Shown: positions 1-8,918, counted from the stretch's first letter. The stretch: 43,161 bases of DNA from a bacterium TMED88 (GCA_002171515.1 NHEP01000258.1:1-43161), one strand, 5' to 3'. The notes: generated from the letters alone by a model not told the origin. Program-made: numbers and translations.

Positions 1-1068
1 CTCGGTCTGAGTCCAAAAATGAATATGGTCGTCTTCGACGAGATTTCCAAGCACTCGAAGGTTGTCCACACCACGCCGCCGGCCAGCATCATCGGCATCG
101 GAATGGGTGCACCGGTCGTGCTGACCTATGGCACCGAGGAAATGAAGAAGACGCTGCTGCCGAAAATCTTTTCCGGGGAAGAAGTCTGGTGCCAGCTCTT
201 CAGCGAGCCAGGCGCTGGGTCCGATGTTGCGGGGCTGTCCTCCCTCGCCGTTCGCGACGGAGACGAATGGGTCGTCAATGGTCAAAAAGTATGGACGACC
301 GTCGCCCATCTCTCTCGTTGGGGCATGCTGCTGACCCGGACCAATCCAGATGTCCCCAAGCACGACGGCCTTTCGTACTTCCTGCTCGACATGCAGGCGC
401 CGGGCGTCGAGGTACGACCTCTTTACCAGATTACCGGTGAAGCGGAATTCAACGAGGTTTTCCTGAACGACGTCCGAATTCCACATGACCGCATGCTGGG
501 CCAGGAAGGCCAGGGTTGGCGGGTGGCCATTACGACACTGATGAACGAACGCGTGGCCATCGGTGGGGGCGGCTCAAAGCGGAAGGGGGGCGGGGCCACT
601 GCGCAGTTGCTCGATGTGTGGCGTCAACGGAAGAAGGGCGCTCATTCGGACGCCCAGGAAGCCATGCTGCGGGACAGGGTGACTCGATCTTACATGGAGA
701 ATGAACTTTTGCGTCTCACGGCTCAGCGGGCCCGCGCCGCCCAAAAGGCGGGAAATCCCGGACCCGAAGGATCTGTCGCAAAGCTCGCCCAAGCCGAGAT
801 CAATAAAAGGATGTGGGAAACGGCGATCGACATCATGGGCTCTGACGCCCTCGCCTTCGAGGCGGGGTACGCACTGCGACAGACCGCAGGCACCCCGGAC
901 TCTGTCGAAGGCATCGCGAAATATCAGTTTCTTCGCTCTCGAGCCAATTCGATCGAAGGCGGCACTTCGGAAATCATGAGAAACATTCTCGGAGAACGCG
1001 TGCTGGGCTTGCCCGGCGAACCTCGAGTCGACAAAGAGGTTCCGTGGAAAGACGTGCCGCGCTCCTAA
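1..1068 (+). CDS. Acyl-CoA dehydrogenase (5' partial)
   Basis: FAD-dependent alpha,beta-dehydrogenation of an acyl-CoA thioester. The reading frame is open to the first base of the window, and only about 355 residues are visible against roughly 400 for the family, so the N-terminus lies upstream; the ATG at 19 is internal. Visible are the mid-domain FAD/substrate segment (FSEPGAGSD, then GQKVWTT) and the C-terminal helical domain with SIEGGTSEIMRNILGERVLG, where the family carries its EGGT motif. A second acyl-CoA dehydrogenase starts 85 bases downstream on the same strand. Such adjacent, divergent pairs form alpha2-beta2 heterotetramers in actinobacterial steroid side-chain degradation (ChsE4-ChsE5 type); that this pair does so is inference. 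Substrate unknown. Confidence 0.93.
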   Translation, partial: LGLSPKMNMVVFDEISKHSKVVHTTPPASIIGIGMGAPVVLTYGTEEMKKTLLPKIFSGEEVWCQLFSEPGAGSDVAGLSSLAVRDGDEWVVNGQKVWTTVAHLSRWGMLLTRTNPDVPKHDGLSYFLLDMQAPGVEVRPLYQITGEAEFNEVFLNDVRIPHDRMLGQEGQGWRVAITTLMNERVAIGGGGSKRKGGGATAQLLDVWRQRKKGAHSDAQEAMLRDRVTRSYMENELLRLTAQRARAAQKAGNPGPEGSVAKLAQAEINKRMWETAIDIMGSDALAFEAGYALRQTAGTPDSVEGIAKYQFLRSRANSIEGGTSEIMRNILGERVLGLPGEPRVDKEVPWKDVPRS

Positions 1069-1153
1069 ATCCGTTTTGGGGCTCGGGGGAATCGACCTCT
1101 TTTCTCCGACTTCACTCAGCCAAACCGCCCACTGGGCGGGCCCAGGAAAAACC

Positions 1154-2272
1154 ATGCCGATTGAGATGAGCTTGACCGACGAACATGAAGAACTCAGGGC
1201 GACACTGAGGGCTTTTTTGAATGAATGCTCCGATGAAGCCACTGTTCGCGAGCAGATGTCGACTGAGCGGGGATACGACCCGGATGTTTGGATCCAGATG
1301 GCCGAACAGATGGGCTTAGCTGGGCTGATCATCCCCGAAGAGTTCGGCGGCGCCGGATACGGCTATGTCGAACTTCTCGTCGTGATGGAAGAAATGGGGA
1401 GAGCCCTTCTCTGCTCGCCCTACCTGAGTACAGCTGTTTTCGCTGCCAATACACTGATGCATTGCGCGGACGAGAGAAATCAGAAGGAACTCCTCACCGA
1501 AATCGCGGCCGGTCGAATGATCGCCACGGTGGCCCACGCCGAGCCCAACGGTCGCTGGGACATTGAGGGAGTCGAAATGACCGCCACGCGATCGGGCGAC
1601 CAGTGGACGCTCAGTGGCGCAAAATCATGGGTTTTAGACGGCGGCTCCGCCCAAGTGTTCTTGGTTGTGGCTCGGACCGACTCCGGTCTGGCGCTCTTCC
1701 GAGTGGATCCAGAAGCCCCCGGTTTTCGGCACGAGACAGTCCCGCCTCTCGACCTCACCCGCAAACTCAGCCAGCTTCATTTTGAGGACACCCCTGCCGA
1801 ACTCATCAGTGCGGGTGATCAGTCGGCCAATTTTGAGCGCGTCTTGGCGCTCACAACCGCCGCCCTCTCGGCAGAGCAAATGGGCGGAGCCCAATGGTGC
1901 CTCGAAACCGCTGTGGAATATGCCAAGACCCGTCTCCAATTTGGCCGGCCCATTGGCTCCTACCAAGCCATCAAGCACAAGTGTGCAGACATTTTGGTGG
2001 AGACAGAATTCGCACGATCCGCTGCTTATGCGGCGTGTTTTGCCGCCGCTGAACAAGAGAATGACTTTCTCGAGATGACTGACTTGGCGCAGTCCACCTG
2101 CTCAGAGGCCTTTTTTCACGCGGCGGCGGAGACAATCCAAATTCACGGCGGAATGGGGTTCACGTGGGAGTTGCCCGTCCATCTGTATTTCAAGCGGGCA
2201 AAGGCCAGCGATCTTCTTTTCGGAGACGCGACACATCACAGAGAGCGCCTTGCGAACCGAGTGGGACTCTAA
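1154..2272 (+). CDS. Acyl-CoA dehydrogenase family protein
   Basis: Second acyl-CoA dehydrogenase of the pair, 372 residues from the ATG at 1154. An AGGA stretch sits about 7 bases upstream, and homology starts at once with MSLTDEHEELRATLRAFL. The in-frame extension back to 1076 looks non-coding. The C-terminal domain has the usual R-x-Q-F-G-x-P-I-G segment (TRLQFGRPIGSYQAIKHK) and ends with IHGGMGFTWELPVHLYFKRA. It is more divergent than its neighbour and lacks the EGGTSE segment seen there, so it could be the structural or less active partner of a heterotetramer (inference). It ends convergently 69 bases from the MenB-like gene; I saw no convincing terminator hairpin in that gap. Confidence 0.93.
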   Translation: MPIEMSLTDEHEELRATLRAFLNECSDEATVREQMSTERGYDPDVWIQMAEQMGLAGLIIPEEFGGAGYGYVELLVVMEEMGRALLCSPYLSTAVFAANTLMHCADERNQKELLTEIAAGRMIATVAHAEPNGRWDIEGVEMTATRSGDQWTLSGAKSWVLDGGSAQVFLVVARTDSGLALFRVDPEAPGFRHETVPPLDLTRKLSQLHFEDTPAELISAGDQSANFERVLALTTAALSAEQMGGAQWCLETAVEYAKTRLQFGRPIGSYQAIKHKCADILVETEFARSAAYAACFAAAEQENDFLEMTDLAQSTCSEAFFHAAAETIQIHGGMGFTWELPVHLYFKRAKASDLLFGDATHHRERLANRVGL

Positions 2273-2341
2273 ATCAAGCCCGGTTCGAAGCGTTCGGCTC
2301 CACCCTCATCCAGCCTCAGAAAGAGTCCGACCCGGCTCTGA

Positions 2342-3241
2342 TCAGTAGTACCAAGGGAAACGCGAAAAATCTCGGGGCCGCTTTTCCAAGAAGGCATCTC
2401 GACCCTCCTCCGCCTCGTCGGTCATATAGGCCAAGCGCGTGGCCTCCCCCGCAAAGACCTGCTGCCCAACCAAACCATCATCGATCAGGTTGAGTGCGAA
2501 TTTGGCCATTCTCTGGCCAGTTGGACTCTTCGTATTGATCTCCGCCGCCCACTCAAGTGCCACCGACTCAAGATCAGCATGGGATACCACGCGGTTCACC
2601 ATGCCCATGCTGTGACCTTCCTCGGCACTATAGGGCTGCCCGAGAAAGAAAATTTCCCGGGCAAACTTCTGGCCGACTTGACGGGCCAGGTACGCAGACC
2701 CGAAACCACCATCAAAGCTCGCCACGTCGGTGTCTGTTTGACGGAAGACCGCGTGCTCTCGGCTGGCAATGGTCAAATCGGAGACCACGTGAAGGCTGTG
2801 GCCGCCGCCCACCGCAAATCCCGGCACCACCGCAATGACCACCTTGGGCATAAAGCGAATCAACCGCTGGGCTTCCAGGATGTGAAGCCGCCCACTGCGA
2901 GCCGGGTCGATGCTCTCAGAGGTCTCCCCTGAGGCGTATCGGTAGCCATCTCGACCGCGGATCCGCTGGTCCCCCCCGGAGCAGAAGGCCCAGCCCCCAT
3001 CCTTCGGAGACGGGCCATTGCCGGTGACGAGCACGCAACCCACGTCCGAAGTCATTCGCGCATGGTCCAAGGCGCGGCAGAGTTCATCCACCGTCTGAGG
3101 ACGAAAGGCGTTGCGAACCTCCGGGCGGTCAAAGGCGATGCGAACCGTCCCCTGGTCGACGGCCCGGTGATACGTGATGTCTTCGAAATCGAAACCCGAA
3201 AGCTCTTCCCAACGGTCAGAATCGAAAAGAGTCGAAACCAT
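2342..3241 (-). CDS. menB: MenB-type crotonase (1,4-dihydroxy-2-naphthoyl-CoA synthase family)
   Basis: Crotonase-fold protein of 299 residues, extremely close in motif content to actinobacterial MenB, which closes the naphthoate ring from o-succinylbenzoyl-CoA in menaquinone synthesis. Signature segments are GWAFCSGGDQRIRG (83-96), GGGHSLHVVSDL and QTDTDVASFDGG (168-179), with the family C-terminal tail EEGRDAFLEKRPRDFSRFP. D172 matches, from memory, the Asp that replaces bicarbonate in type II MenB proteins. The start at 3241 is chosen because AAGGGAGGG precedes the ATG; an upstream in-frame extension has no site. No other men gene is in the window, so it may instead act as a specialised hydratase or ring-forming or ring-opening crotonase in the surrounding catabolic cluster. 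Confidence 0.85.
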   Translation of the reverse strand: MVSTLFDSDRWEELSGFDFEDITYHRAVDQGTVRIAFDRPEVRNAFRPQTVDELCRALDHARMTSDVGCVLVTGNGPSPKDGGWAFCSGGDQRIRGRDGYRYASGETSESIDPARSGRLHILEAQRLIRFMPKVVIAVVPGFAVGGGHSLHVVSDLTIASREHAVFRQTDTDVASFDGGFGSAYLARQVGQKFAREIFFLGQPYSAEEGHSMGMVNRVVSHADLESVALEWAAEINTKSPTGQRMAKFALNLIDDGLVGQQVFAGEATRLAYMTDEAEEGRDAFLEKRPRDFSRFPWYY

Positions 3242-3332
3242 GAAGCCCTCCCTTGAGTTCGGAAGAATAGCGGGCCGACAAAGCTTTCGGGCCGTATCGG
3301 TTTCGAGAATTAGAATCGGCTCGATCAAAAGA

Positions 3333-4412
3333 TCAGCCCGCGAGGAACTCCTCGGCCCCAAGATCAAGGGCATGTCGAGCATGGCGGCGGGCCATGGCGG
3401 TAAACATCTCATCGCCCCGCTCGGTCTGCTGAACCATCACGGAAGCCACCACCGTCACAGCGAAACCGGCAAACGCCCCCCGTCGGTAGTCCGTCCAGCA
3501 TTGCGGCCAAGAGTACCCGCTCACGCCCGCTTCCTGCAGCGCATCGTGATAGCCCCGCACTAAATCTTCTTCAACGGACTTTCGCGTTTCGGGAAGCAAG
3601 CCGGCCCCAATGAAATAGGCCACATCGGCCAGCGGGTGGCCAAGCGTGACGCCCTGCCAGTCCACCACCGCAATCGAGGGCGGATCAACCCCTTCATTGA
3701 TTAAAATATTGTCCAGCCGGTAGTCCACGTGAACAAGGCTGAAGACGTCCCCAAGAAGAGCAAAAGGCGGGCCCTTCGAGTCAGCCACCGCTCGAATGAT
3801 CTGCGCCTCGTCGGCTTCAAGCCGACTCTCGAAGCGTTGCATGAAGGGGTCGAGTTGAACTGAATAAAGGGCGCGCCCCAGCTGGATCACCATTGGATTC
3901 GGCTCTCCCAGCCACTCCAATTCTCTCAACGAAGCGTCGCACCAGCTCGGTGCGTGTAGGCCCACCAGCTCCAAAACGGCCGCGCGGGCCACTTCCGGAG
4001 TGCAGCCCTTAAGCTGATCTCCCTGTTCGGCCGGAGCCAAGTCCTCCAGGAGGAGCATCTGTTCGGGGCCTTCTCCCTCGATTTCCGCGAAATAACATTT
4101 CGGCGTGCGAATGCCGAGACGGGATTGGAGGTCGCGATAAAAAGAAACCTCTTTAAGGTAAGCGCGAAGCTGAATCCCCGTTTGCAGGCTGGTCGGATCA
4201 TCCGATGGGAATTTCCCAATCAGGCTGCGGGGGGTGTCCGCAGCGGCATCCTCAAGTTCAAGCCCGTAACGAATGCATTGCCCAATTTGACCCGTCCCCA
4301 CACGCTCGCTCGAAAAACTTTTCACCTGAGCGGCTGTGTGTCCGGCTTCGCGGAGACATTTTGTCAAAAATTCCACATCGATGTCGGCGGGGGTCGGAAT
4401 AGATTTTGACAT
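3333..4412 (-). CDS. Phosphotransferase family protein (APH/ecdysteroid-kinase-like)
   Basis: Protein-kinase-like small-molecule phosphotransferase of 359 residues. The catalytic loop is HVDYRLDNIL (about 228-237, catalytic Asp230), followed by the metal-binding VVDWQG (about 249-254). The N-terminal lobe carries LIGKFPSDDP with a probable ATP-anchoring lysine. Proteins of this type are common beside acyl-CoA dehydrogenase genes in actinobacterial and proteobacterial lipid or steroid clusters, where their substrate is unknown; they are not antibiotic kinases by default. The downstream stop lies 91 bases from the menB start, and the upstream LLM gene ends only 3 bases before this ATG, so it is very probably in the same transcript as the aldehyde dehydrogenase and LLM gene. 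Confidence 0.88.
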   Translation of the reverse strand: MSKSIPTPADIDVEFLTKCLREAGHTAAQVKSFSSERVGTGQIGQCIRYGLELEDAAADTPRSLIGKFPSDDPTSLQTGIQLRAYLKEVSFYRDLQSRLGIRTPKCYFAEIEGEGPEQMLLLEDLAPAEQGDQLKGCTPEVARAAVLELVGLHAPSWCDASLRELEWLGEPNPMVIQLGRALYSVQLDPFMQRFESRLEADEAQIIRAVADSKGPPFALLGDVFSLVHVDYRLDNILINEGVDPPSIAVVDWQGVTLGHPLADVAYFIGAGLLPETRKSVEEDLVRGYHDALQEAGVSGYSWPQCWTDYRRGAFAGFAVTVVASVMVQQTERGDEMFTAMARRHARHALDLGAEEFLAG

Positions 4413-4415
4413 CGG

Positions 4416-5495
4416 TCAGCTCGCGGCGGGGTTACGAGAAAGATGAGCAAAGCGTTCCGGCGTACGGATGTGTCGGTACGCCTCCACGATGGGCTGAAGC
4501 TCAGTCGGACTGGCTCCGTGCAGGATCACGCCGTCGCAGCCTAGGTCAAACTGACCTTGGATTTTTTCAACGCAGCGCTGATGATCGCCCGTAGCCGCTG
4601 CCGCCAACCACTCCTCGGGTATCAAGGTGGCGACGTGCTCGAGCTCTTCCGTCGTGGCCGTCGCATCGATCGCACCCCGAAAGCCCGAGACCCACTCGTC
4701 CTCGCGAAAGCGTTGCAGGACCTTCGGGTCCCATTGGTTGGTGCTGACCATCAGATCCCCATAGCCCTGCAGGTATGTGGCCATTCGGCCAACCGTCTTT
4801 TTCAGCCGAACCGCCTCAGGGAGATGGTCGCCCACCGTGGCAAAGCAAGACCAGACACGCACGCTCGCCGGATCTCGCCCCGCCTTTTCGGCCGCCTGCT
4901 TGACTGTCTCGACACAGCGCGCGGTGGTCTCATCCGTAAAAAACGTATGCAGGACGACCGCGTCAAAAGCCCGTCCTCCCAGACCAAGCGAGTTCGGGCC
5001 GAAGGCCGTAAACGTCATCGGAATATGCTCGTCGTAGTCGGGGCCCATCGTCAGGAGCGGGTATCGGCCGGCCGGTCCATCATGTCCAACAACCACTTCC
5101 CCCCGCCAGATCCGTCGCATCAAGCCAACAAAATCTTCGATCTCCGCAGTTTTGATGCTGGGGAGGCCGAAGGCGTTGAACATCGCGGCAATCCCTCGGC
5201 CGAGGCCAAGCGAAAATCGACCCCCCGTCAAGCGATGCATCGTCATCGCAAAAGCCGCAGTCACCATCGGGTGCCGGGTGTTGTGGTTGGTGGCGGCCGT
5301 GGCGATGCCCAGTTCGGTGGAGACGGCGCCCACGGCACCCGAGAGCGTCGCGGCTTCCTTGATATTGAAGCGCTCCGAAATAAAAGCCGAGCCTAGGCCC
5401 AGCGCTTCCCCTTGCTGGACTTCGGCGATCAGGTCGCGCGGTGTCTTGGGTGCACCCGCCAGGGTGTAGAACCCGAGTTCGTTGAGCGAGTCCAT
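4416..5495 (-). CDS. LLM-class flavin/F420-dependent oxidoreductase, MSMEG_2249-like
   Basis: Bacterial-luciferase-like TIM-barrel oxidoreductase, 359 residues. The N-terminal block LGFYTLAGAPKTPRDLI, then FISERFNIKEAATLSGA, NHNTRHPMVTAAFA and GGRFSLGLGRGI, matches the TIGR03857 subfamily described from Mycobacterium as F420-dependent. Whether F420 or FMN is used here cannot be read from sequence, and no F420-biosynthesis gene is in the window. It sits between the phosphotransferase (3-base gap) and the aldehyde dehydrogenase (4-base gap), so the three are almost certainly cotranscribed. An alcohol or aldehyde redox step, handing an aldehyde to or from the neighbouring dehydrogenase, is a plausible role (inference). 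Confidence 0.9.
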   Translation of the reverse strand: MDSLNELGFYTLAGAPKTPRDLIAEVQQGEALGLGSAFISERFNIKEAATLSGAVGAVSTELGIATAATNHNTRHPMVTAAFAMTMHRLTGGRFSLGLGRGIAAMFNAFGLPSIKTAEIEDFVGLMRRIWRGEVVVGHDGPAGRYPLLTMGPDYDEHIPMTFTAFGPNSLGLGGRAFDAVVLHTFFTDETTARCVETVKQAAEKAGRDPASVRVWSCFATVGDHLPEAVRLKKTVGRMATYLQGYGDLMVSTNQWDPKVLQRFREDEWVSGFRGAIDATATTEELEHVATLIPEEWLAAAATGDHQRCVEKIQGQFDLGCDGVILHGASPTELQPIVEAYRHIRTPERFAHLSRNPAAS

Positions 5496-5499
5496 CCGA

Positions 5500-6909
5500 T
5501 CAGAACATCTTCTTGATCATGTCAGTCTTTCGCTTGGTATACGGGGGGTACATCATCTTCGGATCGAGCCGAATCCCGCGACGCAAGACCGCTTTCCGGT
5601 GACTGAATGTCTCAAAGCTATGGCGACCGTGGTACGCCCCCATTCCGCTGGGACCCACACCGCCAAAGGGCATCTTTGAATTTCCGATATGTAGGATCGT
5701 CCCGTTCATGCAGGCCCCGCCGGAGGTGGTCTCGGACAGAACCTTCTCCTCGGCTGCCGAATCCTGGCTGAACAAATAAAGCGCAAGCGGCTTCTCGCGA
5801 CCATTCACAAACTGGATGGCCTCATCCAGATTTTCGATGGTCAGGACAGGAAGAACGGGTCCGAAAATTTCCTCCTGCATGATGGGCGCCGTCGGCGGCA
5901 CGCCCCGCAGCAGGGTGGGTTCGATGTAACAACGTTCGGGATCGCTGGATCCGCCAAAAACCACTGAATGGCCGGTCATCAACTTGCTGATGCGTTCATG
6001 GTGGCGACGATTCACGATTCGGGTGTAGTCGCTGCTCTGACCCGGGTCATCGCCATAAAATTCATGGACCGCCTTTTGGATGCTCTCGATCAAGGCTTCT
6101 TCGACTGAAGACTCAACAAGAATGTAGTCCGGCGCAATGCAGGTCTGCCCGGCGTTCATGAACTTGCCCCAAGCGATTCGACGTCCCGCAACCGCGAGAT
6201 CAGCGGTGCGGTCAACAATACAGGGGCTCTTGCCGCCCAATTCGAGGGTCACGGGCGTCAGGTTTCGCGAAGCCGCCTCCATGACGATGCGCCCCACCGA
6301 ACCGTTGCCGGTATAAAGAATGTGATCGAAGCGTTCCTCGAGGAGCGCGGAGGTTTCCTCCACACCACCTTCAACGATCGCGATGGCATCGGTGTCAATG
6401 TATTGGGGAAGCAGCTCGGCCAGGGCGGCCGAAGTTCGGGGGGTCACCTCCGAAGGTTTGAGCACCATGGCATTCCCAGCCGCCAGGGCACCAATCATCG
6501 GAGACACCAACAGACCCACTGGGTAGTTCCAAGGCGCGATAATCAATACGACGCCCAACGGATCGCGCTGAACGAAAGAGCGGCCCAGCACCGGCATCCA
6601 ACCGGCGCCCTCGGGACGCGTCCACTTCTTCAAGTTTTTCAGGGCCAGCTTGGCCTCGACTGATATCTGGCCGATATCTGAAGTCCGAGCTTCGAGTTCC
6701 GGCTTGCCCATATCCGCCTGCAGGGCCGCCACCAGCGCTTCACTCTGTTCGCGACCGAAAGCCAACACGCCTTCTAGCTGTTCTTTTCGCCAAGCCAGCG
6801 GGCGGGTCCTCCCGGAATCGAAGGTCTGGCGTAATCGCTGGACGGTCGGCGCAATTTCGCTGACGGGAAAGCTCGGAATGGGGGCTTCCTGAATCGGATC
6901 TGAACTCAT
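5500..6909 (-). CDS. NAD(P)-dependent aldehyde dehydrogenase, ALDH3/coniferyl-aldehyde type
   Basis: Oxidises an aldehyde to its acid. At 469 residues it has the short architecture of ALDH3 and coniferyl-aldehyde dehydrogenases. It has the NAD-binding segment APWNYPVGLLVSPMIGALAAGN, the general base E223 in LELGGKSP, the nucleophile C257 in NAGQTCIAPDY, and EEIFGPVLPV. The C-terminal part has PFGGVGPSGMGAYHGRHSFETFS, typical of this branch. The ATG at 6909 follows an AGGAGA site. It is the first gene of a tight minus-strand unit (ALDH, LLM, phosphotransferase, possibly menB). A terminator 5' of it, at 7047-7095, separates it from the preceding LLM gene, so this unit probably has its own promoter in 6910-7046. 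Confidence 0.95.
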   Translation of the reverse strand: MSSDPIQEAPIPSFPVSEIAPTVQRLRQTFDSGRTRPLAWRKEQLEGVLAFGREQSEALVAALQADMGKPELEARTSDIGQISVEAKLALKNLKKWTRPEGAGWMPVLGRSFVQRDPLGVVLIIAPWNYPVGLLVSPMIGALAAGNAMVLKPSEVTPRTSAALAELLPQYIDTDAIAIVEGGVEETSALLEERFDHILYTGNGSVGRIVMEAASRNLTPVTLELGGKSPCIVDRTADLAVAGRRIAWGKFMNAGQTCIAPDYILVESSVEEALIESIQKAVHEFYGDDPGQSSDYTRIVNRRHHERISKLMTGHSVVFGGSSDPERCYIEPTLLRGVPPTAPIMQEEIFGPVLPVLTIENLDEAIQFVNGREKPLALYLFSQDSAAEEKVLSETTSGGACMNGTILHIGNSKMPFGGVGPSGMGAYHGRHSFETFSHRKAVLRRGIRLDPKMMYPPYTKRKTDMIKKMF

Positions 6910-7046
6910 GGGGGTCTCCTGATCGAGTGAACTCGAGGGGCTGAGGTGCCGTCAGAGTAGCGCGGGCCGGCCTGACTCGGATGACTGAAATGGGGGCCCG
7001 AGACGCATTCCAGCGGCGCCCGGGCATAGGGCCGATCCGGGTATTC

Positions 7047-7095
7047 AAAAACGCGCGCCACGCTTCCCGCCCGAGGGGCTAAAAGCGTGGCGCGC
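7047..7095 (-). terminator. Rho-independent terminator after the 7141-8010 LLM gene
   Basis: A 13-bp perfect inverted repeat (arms 7053-7065 and 7083-7095, GCGCGCCACGCTT and its complement) with a 17-base loop. Read on the minus strand the hairpin is followed by G then five T (7047-7051), the expected order for a terminator of the minus-strand LLM gene that stops at 7141. It separates that gene from the aldehyde dehydrogenase unit. Confidence 0.82.
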
Positions 7096-7140
7096 TGTGG
7101 CTGGGCCCGGTCACCCAAATCGAATTCACCGGGGTACCTC

Positions 7141-8010
7141 TCAGAGCTTGGCGATGACTTCGTCCGTGAACTTTTTCATCGATTCGATTTTGACGTCGAC
7201 CGGCGAATTGAAGCGGTGTCCGTAATACATCCACGGCATGTCGCAGCATTCGTCGATGCCCATATCCTGCAGCTTCTTATGTCCATCTAGGTCGAAAGCA
7301 TCCACCGCAACCGAAATCATTCGGAAGGGTCGGTTGTCGGTCCCGTATTCCTTTCGGTAGGCGTGAATTTTCTTAACCATTTCATCGATCTTGTCCGCAG
7401 TGGTATTCGGAGAGACAAAGCCATCTGCAATCCGCGCGGCGCGCTTCAGCACCGGCTCGGCGGTTCCACCGATGACGATGGGCATCGGCGCGGAGGGGAC
7501 CGGATTGATCGAGAGGTTGGGGTTGTCGTAGAAACGTCCGTGGTGCTCGAACATGTCCCCCGTCAACGCTTTACGGATCACCTCAATGCTTTCTTCACAA
7601 CGCTTTCCCCGCGTTTTCCAATCAGAGCCGCAAATTTCGAAATCTTCCGGCCAAGGAGACAAGCCCACTCCAAGAGAAACGCGATCCCCTGTCAGGAACG
7701 ATGCGGTCCCGCACTGCTTCGCCACCAAGAGCGGTACCCGAACCGGGAGCTTCAGCACATTGACCAGGAATCGAACGTTCTTTGTGACCGCACCCATGCC
7801 ACAGATCACGCTCAGTGGATCGAGAAAGGGGGTGTTTGCACTCCAATACCGCGCGCCACTATCCGAGTAGGGATAGTCGACCGAGGTCTCATCGAAGAAG
7901 AACAATCCATCCCCGACATTGACGGAATGCCAGCCGAGCTCATCCGCCGCCTGGGCCAACGGCAGATATTGATCCGGCGGGTTGAAGGTCAGCGTCAGAT
8001 TGAAATCCAA
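7141..8010 (-). CDS. LLM-class flavin-dependent oxidoreductase
   Basis: Luciferase-like TIM-barrel protein of 289 residues. It shares GVGLSPWPEDFE, WKTRGKRC-EE and the P-x-P-I-V-I-G-G-T-A-E-P-V-L-K-R-A-A-R pattern with the LLM proteins at 11040 and 16565, so the three are paralogues. No ATG lies near the conserved N-terminus LDFNLTLTFNPPDQYL; the TTG at 8010 preceded by GAGGAGA at suitable spacing is the best start. An in-frame extension up to 8343 would run through the divergent regulator gene and lacks similarity. A terminator follows at 7047-7095, so this is a monocistronic gene divergent from the TetR unit and a likely target of that regulator. Cofactor (F420 or FMN) and substrate are not evident. 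Confidence 0.88.
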   Translation of the reverse strand: MDFNLTLTFNPPDQYLPLAQAADELGWHSVNVGDGLFFFDETSVDYPYSDSGARYWSANTPFLDPLSVICGMGAVTKNVRFLVNVLKLPVRVPLLVAKQCGTASFLTGDRVSLGVGLSPWPEDFEICGSDWKTRGKRCEESIEVIRKALTGDMFEHHGRFYDNPNLSINPVPSAPMPIVIGGTAEPVLKRAARIADGFVSPNTTADKIDEMVKKIHAYRKEYGTDNRPFRMISVAVDAFDLDGHKKLQDMGIDECCDMPWMYYGHRFNSPVDVKIESMKKFTDEVIAKL

Positions 8011-8113
8011 GGTGTTCTCTCCTCTGGCGGTTCGGGCCCGGCCTCCCAGGCCCAGCCGGCGATCTAGAACGCAGAGGCACGCGGCCCCGTCGGCCGGTCC
8101 CTCAGGCGTCCCG

Positions 8114-8142
8114 TTGAGTGTTTTAGAATCGTCGTCTATAAA
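8114..8142 (+). promoter_or_regulatory. Sigma70-like promoter for the TetR unit
   Basis: TTGAGT (8114-8119), 17 bases, then TATAAA (8137-8142), giving an expected start near 8149, about 50 bases before the regulator ATG. Two TCTAGA hexamers (8063-8068 and 8143-8148) lie in the same divergent region, the second directly after the -10 box, so they may belong to an autoregulatory operator (inference). Confidence 0.5.
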
Positions 8143-8198
8143 TCTAGAATCAGGATTTCGCAGCGGCAACCCCTCTCGGCTTTTCCGGCAAGGCAGCG

Positions 8199-8918
8199 AT
8201 GGCAACCGACCCCGACCACAGCAAAAAATCGCCCCTCGCCTCGACGACGACCGAGGCGGGACGCCGGCAGGAAGCCCGTCAGGCCGCTCGCGCCCAAAAG
8301 GAGGAGCTTTACCGAAAGCTCGTCCTGGAGGCGGCCGAACCAATATTTGCCGAGCACGGCTACGATGAGGCTCGCATCGGTGAGATCTCGGCGGCCTCCG
8401 GACTATCGCTCCAAACGCTCTATTCGGCTTTTCCCGGCAAAGCCAGCATTTTTGAGGCCATTCAGGAACTCCGCGACGAAGCCCTCCACGCCCGCGTTCT
8501 GGATGCCGCCCAGGACGTCAAAAGCCCCCTCGATGCGCTGCTGTCGGGGTTTCGGGCGGCGACCCTGTACTTCCTCGAAAATCCGGACTTCTTACGGATT
8601 CGTCTTCATGGCGGATTTACCTGGGGAACCGAGGAATCCGCCGCGGGTGATCAAGGGCGCACCGGCGCGTGGCGGGCAGCCCTCGAGCGACTGAGAAACG
8701 CCTGTGAGCGATGCACCACCGCTGGGATATTTGTCCGGCGCGACCCCGCCCTGATGGCCCGGATGATGCTCGCCATCCAACAGGTCGAACTGGCCCATTG
8801 GCTCGAAGAGGGCATGCGGAGACCCGCTGAAGAGGTCAGTGGCGATCTCGAAGCCCAGGTGACACGCGCGTTCCTGCGAACACCGCAGGATGCCCAGCCA
8901 GCAAAATTGGAAAGGTAA
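8199..8918 (+). CDS. TetR/AcrR-family transcriptional regulator
   Basis: One-component repressor of 239 residues. After a charged, Ala/Arg-rich N-terminal tail of about 45 residues comes the DNA-binding domain: ILEAAEPIFAEHGYDEARIGEIS-type helix 1-2 (about 47-65), then the helix-turn-helix ASGLSLQTLYSAFPGKASIF (about 67-86). The rest is an all-helical ligand domain. It is followed after 12 bases by the FadH-like gene and so probably leads that operon (TetR, FadH-like, LLM, FAD enzyme). The divergent LLM gene at 8010 shares its promoter region. It probably senses an acyl-CoA or pathway intermediate and represses both directions; that is inferred from layout only. Confidence 0.93.
   Translation: MATDPDHSKKSPLASTTTEAGRRQEARQAARAQKEELYRKLVLEAAEPIFAEHGYDEARIGEISAASGLSLQTLYSAFPGKASIFEAIQELRDEALHARVLDAAQDVKSPLDALLSGFRAATLYFLENPDFLRIRLHGGFTWGTEESAAGDQGRTGAWRAALERLRNACERCTTAGIFVRRDPALMARMMLAIQQVELAHWLEEGMRRPAEEVSGDLEAQVTRAFLRTPQDAQPAKLER

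Noticed and set aside
574..1332. 252-residue minus-strand open frame
   Set aside because: Antisense to the end of the first acyl-CoA dehydrogenase and start of the second; no recognisable motif.
4557..5396. 279-residue plus-strand open frame
   Set aside because: Antisense shadow of the MSMEG_2249-like LLM gene with basic, low-information composition.
8011..8343. N-terminal extension of the LLM gene
   Set aside because: It overlaps the TetR gene and its promoter; the TTG at 8010 has a ribosome site and the conserved start.
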